NCBI GenBank assembly: GCA_016866915.1
Contig: VGKR01000002.1
Coordinates: forward strand, 1-25,909
Direction: 5' to 3'
Length of the DNA: 25,909 bases
DNA from: Candidatus Pacearchaeota archaeon
GTDB taxonomy: Archaea > Nanobdellota > Nanobdellia > Pacearchaeales > GW2011-AR1
Position 1 is the first letter of the stretch; every line of letters starts with the position of its first letter. The notes below the pieces were generated by a model. That model ran no database searches and was not told where the DNA came from. It was given only the letters and a program-made list of their open reading frames with translations. A program made the translations under genes and the position numbers. Positions 1 to 7,014 of the stretch are shown here, piece by piece.

Positions 1-833
1 TTAGAAAATATAATATAAAATTTGTTTGTATTACTGGCGGGGAACCAACACTACATCCAAGATTACATGAAATTATAAAACTAATAAAAAAAGAGGGCCC
101 CTATATAACTTTAATTACTAATTGTACCAATTTGGGTAACCACTTTGACAAAATAAAAAAATATATCGACGGATATATGATTTCATTGGATGCTGATACT
201 CCAACACTTTTTTATAAAATAAGGGGCAATAAAAATTTTAAAGAAGTTATTTCTTGGCCAAGGAAAATTAAAAAAAGCTCTCCTTCTGCCGAAGTGGTAT
301 TTTCTTGTCTGATTCAAAAAAGAAATTTTAACAGATTAAAAAATATTTATTTATTGGCTTCAAAAATAGATATTAATGGGATTTTTTTTAGGGTACCAGA
401 GTTAAAAGAATTTAGTTTTGGAGGCATTAATATCAATAAAAGAGATAAGAAAAAGATAAGAGAAGCGCGGCTTAATGAAAAAGAAATAAAAAAGCTGGCC
501 GGAATTTTTGTAGATATTAGGAAATTAGATTCTCCGAAAAAATTGCTACTCCAGAAACCTACGACATTTAAGAATTATATAAAATATTTTAAAAAGTTGA
601 ATGGAGATAAAATTTTGTTTAAAGATAGGATTTGCGATGTTCCTTTTAACAGTTTAGTTATTGATGAATTAGAAAGGGTGCGTCCTTGTTTTTATCTTCC
701 ATTTTCCACCCATTTTAATAAGATTAAAGACCCATTAAATAGTAAACTATTTAAGAATATAAGAAATAGATTACTAAAGAATAAAAAATTTAGAGAAAAA
801 TACTGTGTTGATTGCCTACAATTTTCAAAATGA
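1..833 (+). CDS. Radical SAM protein, 5'-truncated by window edge (SPASM/twitch-like C-terminus)
   Basis: The reading frame is open from the first complete codon at position 3, so the gene starts outside the window; a start at 132 (TTG) would cut through the conserved core. The visible N-terminal part reads VCITGGEPTLHP, the GGEP motif that contacts the SAM amino group in radical SAM enzymes, followed by an alternating beta/alpha pattern (LITNCTN, YMISLDA). The CX3CX2C cluster loop should lie upstream and is not visible. The C-terminus has scattered cysteines (ICDVP, RPCFYLP, YCVDCLQF) in the layout of a SPASM or twitch auxiliary Fe-S domain, typical of rSAM enzymes acting on peptides. The TGA stop overlaps the next gene's ATG (ATGA at 830-833), so the two are probably translated together. 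The substrate is unknown. Confidence 0.8.
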   Translation, partial: RKYNIKFVCITGGEPTLHPRLHEIIKLIKKEGPYITLITNCTNLGNHFDKIKKYIDGYMISLDADTPTLFYKIRGNKNFKEVISWPRKIKKSSPSAEVVFSCLIQKRNFNRLKNIYLLASKIDINGIFFRVPELKEFSFGGININKRDKKKIREARLNEKEIKKLAGIFVDIRKLDSPKKLLLQKPTTFKNYIKYFKKLNGDKILFKDRICDVPFNSLVIDELERVRPCFYLPFSTHFNKIKDPLNSKLFKNIRNRLLKNKKFREKYCVDCLQFSK

Positions 834-2590
834 AAAAAATAAGAACATTATTAATAGGGATGCCTTGGCATCAGGCAGATATATTATCTATCCAATTAGG
901 GGGATTAAAAGCATTTCTTAAAACCAAAAAGAAAAGAATTGATACTAGACACTATTATAAAGATATCATAAATTATATTGATGTAGAATGTTACAAAAAG
1001 ATCCTGTATTCTGGAATTGGAGATTTACTTTTTGCTGCTATCTTATTTCCAGAGAGAAAAAACCAAATAAAGAAGGTAGTATTAAAAAAATTTAAAGGTA
1101 ATATTAATTTTGAGAAAACAATATTTAATCTTAAAAAATTTCTTGAGGACATATTAGATGATATCGAATGGAAAAGATACCATTTAGTTGGCTTCACAAC
1201 AACCCACCAACAGATAGTTTCTTCTTTACTTTTAGCTAAACTCATTAAAAAAAGATATCCTAAAGTGAGAATAGTGCTCGGGGGATTGCTACTAACTGGT
1301 AAAGTCGCAGAAAAAATTATTAAAATTTTTCCTTATATTGATTACATAATAATGGGAGAGGGAGAAAAATCCCTCTTAAATTTAGTTAATCATTTAGAAA
1401 ATAAAAAGTTACTATCCGAAATAAAATCAACAATTTATAGAGATAAGAATAACATATATACGAATATCAAAAAAGATTACATTCCAAATATTAATCTCCT
1501 TCCGTTTCCGGATTATGGCGATTATTTTAAATTTTATCTTAGGAAGAAATGCATCTTACATTCAAAAATCTCAATTGAAGCAGGGAGGGGGTGCCCTTGG
1601 GGGAAATGTACATTTTGTGTAGAAAATACAGGTTGGAGAAAGAACTATCGTAAAAAAAATACTAAAAGGGTTATAGAAGAAATAATTTACCAAATAAAAA
1701 AGTATCAAACTACAGAACTATTGTTTTGCGATCCTGATGTGGCTGATAAAATAGATTTGTTCAAAGAGCTTAGTAAAATTCCTTTAGATTTAAAAATTTC
1801 TGTGGAAGTAACTAGTTTTATTTCAAAATCTGGTTTGAAGGCACTAAAAGACGCAGGAGCATCAAATATTCAGATAGGAATAGAATCATTTAGTGACAAA
1901 CTTATCCAAGTATATAATAAAGGAACTAGCCTTATGAAAATGGTAGAAATCCTTAAATGGTGCAAAGAGTTGGAAATAAATCTTTCTTATAATATCATTA
2001 TAGACTCTCCTTTTGAAACCAAAAAAGATATAAAAGAAATTAGAAAAAATATCGATTCTCTTAGATTTTTTCAGCCACCCCATATTTCTAAATTTGTCGT
2101 TTCATATGAATCTTTAATGTATTATAATCTAACAAAATATAAAATTAAAAGAATCTATCCACCATATGAAATTAGTAAATGTTATCCACAAAAAATTGCA
2201 ATAAATCTAACTCCCCTAATTTCTTTTCATGGAGGATATTCATTTAAACCAAGAAATAGAATAAATTACAAGAAGATTATACCGATAATTAAGGAATGGA
2301 AGGAGGCCTATAAGTCATCTAGTTTAATTTGTTTTCGTGGAGAAGATTTTTTAGATATAAAATCAAACGTTAACGGGGAGATTGATCACACCATAATAGA
2401 AGGCCCATTAGAGAAAGAGACATATCTATTATGTATGGATGCGTCTAAAAGTATAGAAGAAATTCTTAAGAAAATTAAATGTAAAAGAAAAAAATTATTA
2501 CCGATTCTCAATAAATTTATCAAACTTAAAATAATGTTTTGCAGTAATAATAGATATCTAAGTTTAGCTATATTGGCAAAAGAGATTTAA
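830..2590 (+). CDS. B12-binding radical SAM protein, RiPP-maturation-like
   Basis: This 586-aa protein starts at the ATG overlapping the upstream stop; an in-frame TTG at 812 lies inside the previous gene and is unlikely. An N-terminal cobalamin-binding-like Rossmann domain (VGFTTTHQQ, RIVLGGLLLTG, YIIMGEGE) precedes a radical SAM domain. The cluster motif is GRGCPWGKCTFC, a CX4CX2C spacing with an embedded WG instead of the canonical CX3CX2C. Expanded, WG-containing cluster loops are known to me from the RiPP maturation radical SAM protein 1 family, and the C-terminal 40-50 residues (DASKSIEEIL..) look like the small winged-helix-like tail seen there. Together with its neighbour it suggests a peptide- or small-molecule-modifying pair. 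No precursor peptide is visible. AGG, GGG and ATT codons are more frequent here than in the genes to the right, compatible with acquisition by transfer. Confidence 0.75.
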   Translation: MKKIRTLLIGMPWHQADILSIQLGGLKAFLKTKKKRIDTRHYYKDIINYIDVECYKKILYSGIGDLLFAAILFPERKNQIKKVVLKKFKGNINFEKTIFNLKKFLEDILDDIEWKRYHLVGFTTTHQQIVSSLLLAKLIKKRYPKVRIVLGGLLLTGKVAEKIIKIFPYIDYIIMGEGEKSLLNLVNHLENKKLLSEIKSTIYRDKNNIYTNIKKDYIPNINLLPFPDYGDYFKFYLRKKCILHSKISIEAGRGCPWGKCTFCVENTGWRKNYRKKNTKRVIEEIIYQIKKYQTTELLFCDPDVADKIDLFKELSKIPLDLKISVEVTSFISKSGLKALKDAGASNIQIGIESFSDKLIQVYNKGTSLMKMVEILKWCKELEINLSYNIIIDSPFETKKDIKEIRKNIDSLRFFQPPHISKFVVSYESLMYYNLTKYKIKRIYPPYEISKCYPQKIAINLTPLISFHGGYSFKPRNRINYKKIIPIIKEWKEAYKSSSLICFRGEDFLDIKSNVNGEIDHTIIEGPLEKETYLLCMDASKSIEEILKKIKCKRKKLLPILNKFIKLKIMFCSNNRYLSLAILAKEI

Positions 2591-2834
2591 TTTTATTTGG
2601 TCTGTTCAATTTTACCAAAAAGATATTTTTAATAAGAAAAGTCCTGCTTACTTAACAATGCACAATTACAAAAACTCTAAAATTCTTTTAATAACAATTT
2701 AAGAGGGGCGGAACAATCAGTTAAGTGAATTTTCGGATTTGGCTGACTGGCTTCGGACGTTCTCTCTTTGCTTTTACTTTTCTTGAGTTATTCATATCAA
2801 ATAAATTTAAAAATCCCCTAATTTTGATTTAATC
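2591..2834. other. Intergenic gap with a GC-rich patch; no gene recognised
   Basis: No credible ORF; the longest ATG frame (2658) gives 14 residues. Around 2703-2765 the sequence is clearly richer in G and C than its surroundings (GAGGGGCGGAAC ... CTTCGGACGTTCTC). Its ends can pair loosely (GAAC with GTTC, AGAG with CTCT), with an inner TCAGTT/GACTGG helix. In an AT-rich archaeon such a patch can mark a small structured RNA, but no known RNA family is recognisable. It also marks the border between the rSAM pair and the housekeeping genes. Confidence 0.4.
2806..2813 (+). promoter_or_regulatory. TATA-box-like element of the thioredoxin-like gene
   Basis: TTTAAAAA ends exactly 21 nt before the ATG at 2835, the spacing seen at most genes of this window, predicting a leaderless mRNA. 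Confidence 0.65.
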
Positions 2835-3212
2835 ATGGAAATAAAGAAAAAAACAATTATTTACATTGGAATTGCTCTGTTTGTATTGCTGATTCTTATA
2901 ATTGGAGTTCAATTCACAAGTTTTTCAATACTTAATCTAGATGAGAATAAAAACGAAGGAATATCAAAAGAGCTTGCAATTTGCATAGGAGAAAATTCTG
3001 TTTATTACAGTCAAACAGGTTGTCCTGCATGCGTAACTCAAGAAGATATGTTCGGAGATAATATAAAATATATTTCTAAAATAGATTGCAAATTAGATAG
3101 AGAAAAATGCATTGATGCTGGAATTCAGGCAACACCAACTTGGATAATTGAGAGCCAACTCTATCGCGGAGTGCAAACAATTGAAAAATTAGCAGAATTA
3201 ACAGGCTGCTGA
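2835..3212 (+). CDS. Membrane-anchored thioredoxin-fold protein (CPAC active site)
   Basis: This 125-aa protein has a single N-terminal membrane segment (about residues 8-27) followed by a thioredoxin-like domain with the redox pair TGCPACVTQE near residues 61-70, then CKLDREKC and a cis-Pro-type loop ATPTWII. This resembles the thioredoxin-like domain attached to archaeal and bacterial VKOR proteins and the small anchored partners of VKOR, where a CXXC disulfide is passed to or from the membrane quinone enzyme. No VKOR gene is in the window. The active site should face outside, so a role in disulfide formation in secreted proteins is inferred; the Cys-rich surface proteins at the right of the window are plausible clients. 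It has its own promoter and is on the same strand as aIF5B. Confidence 0.75.
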   Translation: MEIKKKTIIYIGIALFVLLILIIGVQFTSFSILNLDENKNEGISKELAICIGENSVYYSQTGCPACVTQEDMFGDNIKYISKIDCKLDREKCIDAGIQATPTWIIESQLYRGVQTIEKLAELTGC

Positions 3213-3260
3213 TTTCTTTAGAAATTCCAAATAATTCGAATTTATTTCTCATCAAAAAAC

Positions 3261-3268
3261 TTTAAAAT
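3261..3268 (+). promoter_or_regulatory. TATA-box-like element of aIF5B
   Basis: TTTAAAAT lies 21 nt upstream of the ATG at 3290. Confidence 0.6.
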
Positions 3269-3289
3269 CTTGTTTCTCCAACAAATTTC

Positions 3290-5044
3290 ATGAAACCCAC
3301 AATAAGACAACCAATTGTGACTGTCTGCGGACATGTTGATCATGGAAAAACCTCAATTCTTGACAGAATTAGACAGAGTTCTGTTCAGGAAGGAGAAGCA
3401 GGTGGAATCACTCAAAAGATATCATTCAGTCTTTATCCAACAGACAAACTAAGACAACAATGTCCTTTAATTGACAAAAAACAACTAAAATTAGATATTC
3501 CTGGATTTTTATTTATAGACACACCTGGACATGCAGCATTCACAAATCTAAGAAAAAGAGGAGGAAGCCTAGCTGATTTAGCTGTTCTTGTCATAGATAT
3601 TAATGAAGGAATAAAACCACAGACATCTGAAGTAATACAAATACTAAAACTCAATAAAACACCATTCATAATTGCATTAAATAAAATAGATAATATTTCT
3701 GCATGGAAAAAATATGGAGGAAAAGGGGATAAAACAGAAATTGAAGAAAATATAAATTCCCAATCTTTAAGTGTAAGACAAAATTTTGATGAAAAATACA
3801 TGATTCTTATGGGCTCTCTTCAAAGTTATGGATTTGACTCTGATTTATTCTACAAAATAGATGACTTTACAAAAAAAATAGCATTAGTTCCTTGTTCTGC
3901 AAAAACAGGTGAAGGAATTCCTGAATTAATAATGGTTCTTTGCGGATTAAGTCAAAAATATCTTGAAAAAAAACTAAATCTTGGAGAAGATGCTAAAGGA
4001 ATAATTCTTGAAATAAAAAAAGAAAGAGATAATCCTTATTTAGAATCAATTCTTTATGATGGAAAATTATCCAGGCAGAATTCAATAGCTATTTCAAATC
4101 TTGATGGAAAACCTTTAATCACAAGAATAAGACTTCTTGAAGAAATTCTTCCACTTTCATCAAAATTTACTCCAAAAGAAAAAGTAAGTGCAGCAACAGG
4201 ATTAAGAATGCAGATTGTTGAAAAAGCAGATATTCTTCCAGGCATGCCTTTTGTAGTTTTCAAAAACAATTTAGAAGAAATTGAAAAAATTTTCAAGCAA
4301 CAAATCACAGAAAGTCTTAAAATCGAAAAACAGGGAATTATTGCAAAAGCTGATTCTCTTGGAAGTCTTGAAGCTTTGCTTACAATGCTAAGACAAGAAA
4401 AAATTCCAGTTGTTAAAGCAGGTATAGGAAACATCAATAAAAGTGACATTATCAATGCAAAAGCAAATCTCAAAATAAATGAATTAGATGCTGTAATTGT
4501 TGGATTTAATGTTAAAATTGAAGAAGAAGCAACTGAAATAGCTTCAGGAATAAAAATACTAACAGACGAGGTTATTTACAAACTTATAGAAAATCTCCAG
4601 AAATTTCGAGAAGAAAAAAGAAAAGAAATTGAAAAAAGAAGATTAATGCAATTGTCTCCGCTTGCAAAAATAAGAGTTCTACACCAATATGTTTTTCGAA
4701 ACACAAGTCCTGCTATTTTCGGAATAAAAGTTGAAGCTGGAAAAATAATTCCAAGAATGAGTCTAGTTGATAATAATAATGAAAAAGTCGGAGAAATAAA
4801 AAATCTGCAGTCTGAAAATTCTTCTGTAAACGAAGCTTTTGAAGGACAAGAGCTTGCAATTTCAATTCCAGGAATAAATTTCAAAAGAAGGATGAAAGAG
4901 ACAAAATTTCTTTATCCAAATATTTCTGAATCCCAGTTTAGAACTTTCAAAAAAAACAAGGATTTGCTTTCATCAAGTGAAATTTCTTTGCTTCAGGAAA
5001 TTGCAGAAATAAAAAGAAAAATCAAAGCGAATTGGGGAATGTAA
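3290..5044 (+). CDS. infB: Translation initiation factor aIF5B (IF2/eIF5B-type GTPase)
   Basis: This 584-aa protein has the normal length for archaeal aIF5B. GTPase motifs are intact: G1 GHVDHGKTS (residues 14-22), switch region GGITQKI, G3 DTPGHAAF, G4 NKID, and G5 SAKTGEG. After the G domain come the beta-barrel domain II, domain III (KADSLGSLEAL) and domain IV (SPAIFGIKVEAGKI), all recognisable. It promotes ribosomal subunit joining and initiator tRNA placement in the cytoplasm. Convergent to the nuclease gene with only 19 bp between stop codons. Its two partners in initiation and decoding, aIF2-gamma and S6e, are nearby, which is a common kind of clustering in archaea. Confidence 0.97.
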   Translation: MKPTIRQPIVTVCGHVDHGKTSILDRIRQSSVQEGEAGGITQKISFSLYPTDKLRQQCPLIDKKQLKLDIPGFLFIDTPGHAAFTNLRKRGGSLADLAVLVIDINEGIKPQTSEVIQILKLNKTPFIIALNKIDNISAWKKYGGKGDKTEIEENINSQSLSVRQNFDEKYMILMGSLQSYGFDSDLFYKIDDFTKKIALVPCSAKTGEGIPELIMVLCGLSQKYLEKKLNLGEDAKGIILEIKKERDNPYLESILYDGKLSRQNSIAISNLDGKPLITRIRLLEEILPLSSKFTPKEKVSAATGLRMQIVEKADILPGMPFVVFKNNLEEIEKIFKQQITESLKIEKQGIIAKADSLGSLEALLTMLRQEKIPVVKAGIGNINKSDIINAKANLKINELDAVIVGFNVKIEEEATEIASGIKILTDEVIYKLIENLQKFREEKRKEIEKRRLMQLSPLAKIRVLHQYVFRNTSPAIFGIKVEAGKIIPRMSLVDNNNEKVGEIKNLQSENSSVNEAFEGQELAISIPGINFKRRMKETKFLYPNISESQFRTFKKNKDLLSSSEISLLQEIAEIKRKIKANWGM

Positions 5045-5063
5045 ATAGAATTTTATTTACTTT

Positions 5064-6026
5064 TTATTCTTCTCTATCTTCAGATTGCAAATTCATCCAT
5101 TCAGGAGGATCAATATCCCATTCTGTAAATTCTTTTGCTCCTTTAATTTTTCCCTCTAAATCAATTCTTGGTCCGCCCCTATGAGGAATTGCATATCTTT
5201 CACAAACAACCCTATAATCACAAAAATTACAATGAAATCCATAAAAAGGGACAAATCTACTTCGGCTAATTCCTTCTGAAACTTCATCTAATAATTTTTT
5301 TATATAATCAAAGTCTTTTTCACTTCTATGCGTCTTGAAAACCTTTCCCGATCTTAAATGATAATATAAAATAGCTTGCTCTTCTTCCCCATATAATTTT
5401 CTAAAAGCATAACTGTAAATTGTAAATTGCGGATGGCGGTGCAAAACAAAAGAATCTTTTTCAGGAGATTTTTTATCTGTTTTATAATCAGTAATATAAT
5501 ATCCCTTATCTGTTTTATCAATTCTGTCAAAAACACCTCGAATTAAATGTCCATTAATTTTAAAGGGCTCATCTTTTTTATTTCCAAATGATTTTTCTTT
5601 TGCAATTGGCGGCGGAAGATTTTTATGTCTAACATAGAATTTTTTCAAAATATTTTCTCCAAGTTTCATATAACCAAAGAAAATTCCAACAGGATCCTCG
5701 CCAAATTCAATATGATTTCCGATTCTAAGAATAAAATCATCTTTTAGTTTAAATTCTTTAACAATTAATTCTTCTTTATTTTTTCCTTTCAAAAAATTCC
5801 CTGCAACATTTGAAGTCCAATAATATTTCCAGTATTTTGCAAAACTTTCAGGAGACTGATAATTAACACTATAAAATCTGTCAAGCATATAATGGATATC
5901 TTTTCCAAAAACAGATCTTACATTTGCTGGTGTTTTTTCATGCTGAACATATTTTAGAAAATAAGCTAAACCACAACCCTTGTATGTTGTTATTTTGCTG
6001 GCACTTAATTTTCCCACGCTAGCCAT
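5064..6026 (-). CDS. PD-(D/E)XK nuclease with Cas4/AddB-like Fe-S cysteines
   Basis: RecB-family nuclease fold. The protein begins with the typical LSASKITTYKGCGLAYFLKY, continues with GKDIHYMLDRFY, and has the catalytic core GVFDRID ... YYITDYKTDKK (Asp plus D-Y-K motif) and a QFTIYSYAF motif like the Q-x3-Y of RecB and Cas4 nucleases. An early cysteine (KGCG) and a late CX2CX5C (CNFCDYRVVC) match the four-Cys Fe-S staple of Cas4/AddB nucleases. The open frame extends to a GTG at 6077, but a TATA-like TTTATAAA at 6048-6055 lies exactly 21 nt before the ATG at 6026, the rule used by its neighbours, so I take the 320-aa form. It may act in DNA repair or resection. No cas genes are nearby, so a CRISPR role is not supported. 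Divergent from S6e. Confidence 0.88.
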   Translation of the reverse strand: MASVGKLSASKITTYKGCGLAYFLKYVQHEKTPANVRSVFGKDIHYMLDRFYSVNYQSPESFAKYWKYYWTSNVAGNFLKGKNKEELIVKEFKLKDDFILRIGNHIEFGEDPVGIFFGYMKLGENILKKFYVRHKNLPPPIAKEKSFGNKKDEPFKINGHLIRGVFDRIDKTDKGYYITDYKTDKKSPEKDSFVLHRHPQFTIYSYAFRKLYGEEEQAILYYHLRSGKVFKTHRSEKDFDYIKKLLDEVSEGISRSRFVPFYGFHCNFCDYRVVCERYAIPHRGGPRIDLEGKIKGAKEFTEWDIDPPEWMNLQSEDREE

Positions 6027-6047
6027 GATTTCCGAAGCAGAAATTTC

Positions 6048-6055
6048 TTTATAAA
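6048..6055 (-). promoter_or_regulatory. TATA-box-like element of the PD-(D/E)XK nuclease gene
   Basis: Minus-strand TTTATAAA ends 21 nt before the ATG at 6026. It lies inside the upstream extension of the ORF and decides the start codon. Confidence 0.6.
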
Positions 6056-6078
6056 AATTCTTGTTATCAACCAACACT

Positions 6079-6086
6079 TTTAAAAA
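6079..6086 (+). promoter_or_regulatory. TATA-box-like element of S6e
   Basis: TTTAAAAA ends 21 nt before the ATG at 6108. Confidence 0.65.
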
Positions 6087-6107
6087 TACCCTAAAATACT
6101 AATTAAC

Positions 6108-6575
6108 ATGCCATTTAAAATCAATATATCTGAAAAGTCAGGAAAAACCTACAAATTTGAGCTTGAAAGCGAAGAGCTTCTTGGAAAGAACCTTCATGAT
6201 AAAATATCTGGAAAAGAACTGCTTCCGACATTGGAAGGTTATGAACTTGAAATAACAGGAACAAGTGACAAAGCAGGATTTACCTCGCATAAAGATGTCT
6301 CTGGAATTGGTTTAAAAAAATTACTTCTCGGATATGGAAAGGGAATGAAAAAAAGACCAAGAAGAGAAGGAAAGAAAAAGATTTCAAATCCAAAACCAGG
6401 CGGACTTCGCCTAAGAAAAACAGTTCGAGGAAAAGTTATTTCTCCTGATATAGTTCAGATAAATTTCAAAATTCTTAAAGAAGGCCCGAAAAAGCTTTCG
6501 GATATTTTTCCAGAGCAGAACAAGCCAAAGGAAAAGCCAGAAAAAAAAGACAAAAAAGAAACTCCATCTAATTAA
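6108..6575 (+). CDS. rps6e: Small-subunit ribosomal protein eS6 (S6e)
   Basis: This 155-aa protein has the S6e core: MPFKINISEKSGKTYKFEL, GYELEITGTSDKAGF, and the basic stretch GMKKRPRREGKKK followed by LRLRKTVRGKVI and DIVQINFKI. It is slightly longer than a minimal archaeal S6e because of a Lys/Glu/Pro-rich tail of about 30 residues that is probably disordered. It is part of the 30S subunit. In many archaea S6e sits beside aIF2-gamma; here one small orphan gene separates them. Confidence 0.96.
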   Translation: MPFKINISEKSGKTYKFELESEELLGKNLHDKISGKELLPTLEGYELEITGTSDKAGFTSHKDVSGIGLKKLLLGYGKGMKKRPRREGKKKISNPKPGGLRLRKTVRGKVISPDIVQINFKILKEGPKKLSDIFPEQNKPKEKPEKKDKKETPSN

Positions 6576-6609
6576 TTTTTACCTGCGCAGTAGTAACAAA
6601 ATAGAAACA

Positions 6610-6617
6610 TTTATAAA
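6610..6617 (+). promoter_or_regulatory. TATA-box-like element of the 112-aa orphan
   Basis: TTTATAAA ends 21 nt before the ATG at 6639. Confidence 0.65.
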
Positions 6618-6638
6618 TGTCTATATTCTTCAAAAAAT

Positions 6639-6977
6639 ATGAAAAACAATAAAAAAGGAAATTTAGGAAAGAGAATTTTCAGAAACGTGGTTTATGGAGC
6701 AGCTAGCCTCGCACTTTTAGCAGGCTCATATAAGGCTATTTCATACACTACTGACAAAAATTTTCTAAAAGCAAGAGATTTCAATAATTCTCCATGGATT
6801 GAAGTTTATAATCCAAAAGGACAAATATGGGAATCTTATGCAAATGAAAATATTCCAAAAAATCAGCTTAACTGGCATCTATATATAGAAAAAGTAAGAG
6901 AAAAAAACAATGGAAGTCTTGAAGGAAGAATCTTACTGCCTGATTTAGATAGAGATGGAACAGTTCACAGCCATTAA
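6639..6977 (+). CDS. Small membrane-anchored or secreted protein of unknown function
   Basis: I do not recognise this 112-aa protein. A basic N-terminus (MKNNKKGNLGKRIFRN) precedes one hydrophobic segment (about residues 18-33, VVYGAASLALLAGSYK), so it is probably anchored with the rest outside. The exposed part is mixed, with aromatic residues (SPWIEVYNPKG, NQLNWHLYIEKV), and ends in LLPDLDRDGTVHSH, whose D-x-D-x-D-G-T pattern resembles a calcium-binding dockerin/EF-hand loop; one loop alone is weak evidence. It has its own clear promoter and sits between S6e and aIF2-gamma on the same strand. The promoter geometry makes it a likely real gene. Confidence 0.75.
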   Translation: MKNNKKGNLGKRIFRNVVYGAASLALLAGSYKAISYTTDKNFLKARDFNNSPWIEVYNPKGQIWESYANENIPKNQLNWHLYIEKVREKNNGSLEGRILLPDLDRDGTVHSH

Positions 6978-6985
6978 AACAAATA

Positions 6986-6993
6986 CTTAAAAA
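6986..6993 (+). promoter_or_regulatory. TATA-box-like element of aIF2-gamma
   Basis: CTTAAAAA ends 21 nt before the ATG at 7015. Confidence 0.6.
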
Positions 6994-7014
6994 CTCTTTT
7001 CTTTAATTTATTTA

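Noticed and set aside
812..832. TTG start of the B12-rSAM gene at 812
   Set aside because: ATG at 830 overlaps the upstream stop as ATGA, a normal coupling junction.
132..833. First rSAM gene starting at TTG 132
   Set aside because: The frame is open to the window edge and upstream codons encode the conserved GGEP motif, so the gene is truncated, not short.
2658..2702. 14-residue peptide ORF as an rSAM precursor peptide
   Set aside because: Too short, no leader-core pattern, no binding site, and separated from the rSAM genes in composition.
5064..6026. Calling the nuclease Cas4
   Set aside because: The Fe-S and catalytic motifs fit, but there are no cas1/cas2 genes or arrays nearby.
6027..6077. 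17-residue N-terminal extension of the nuclease from GTG 6077
   Set aside because: A promoter-like box lies inside it at the standard 21-nt distance from ATG 6026, and the family core begins right after that ATG.
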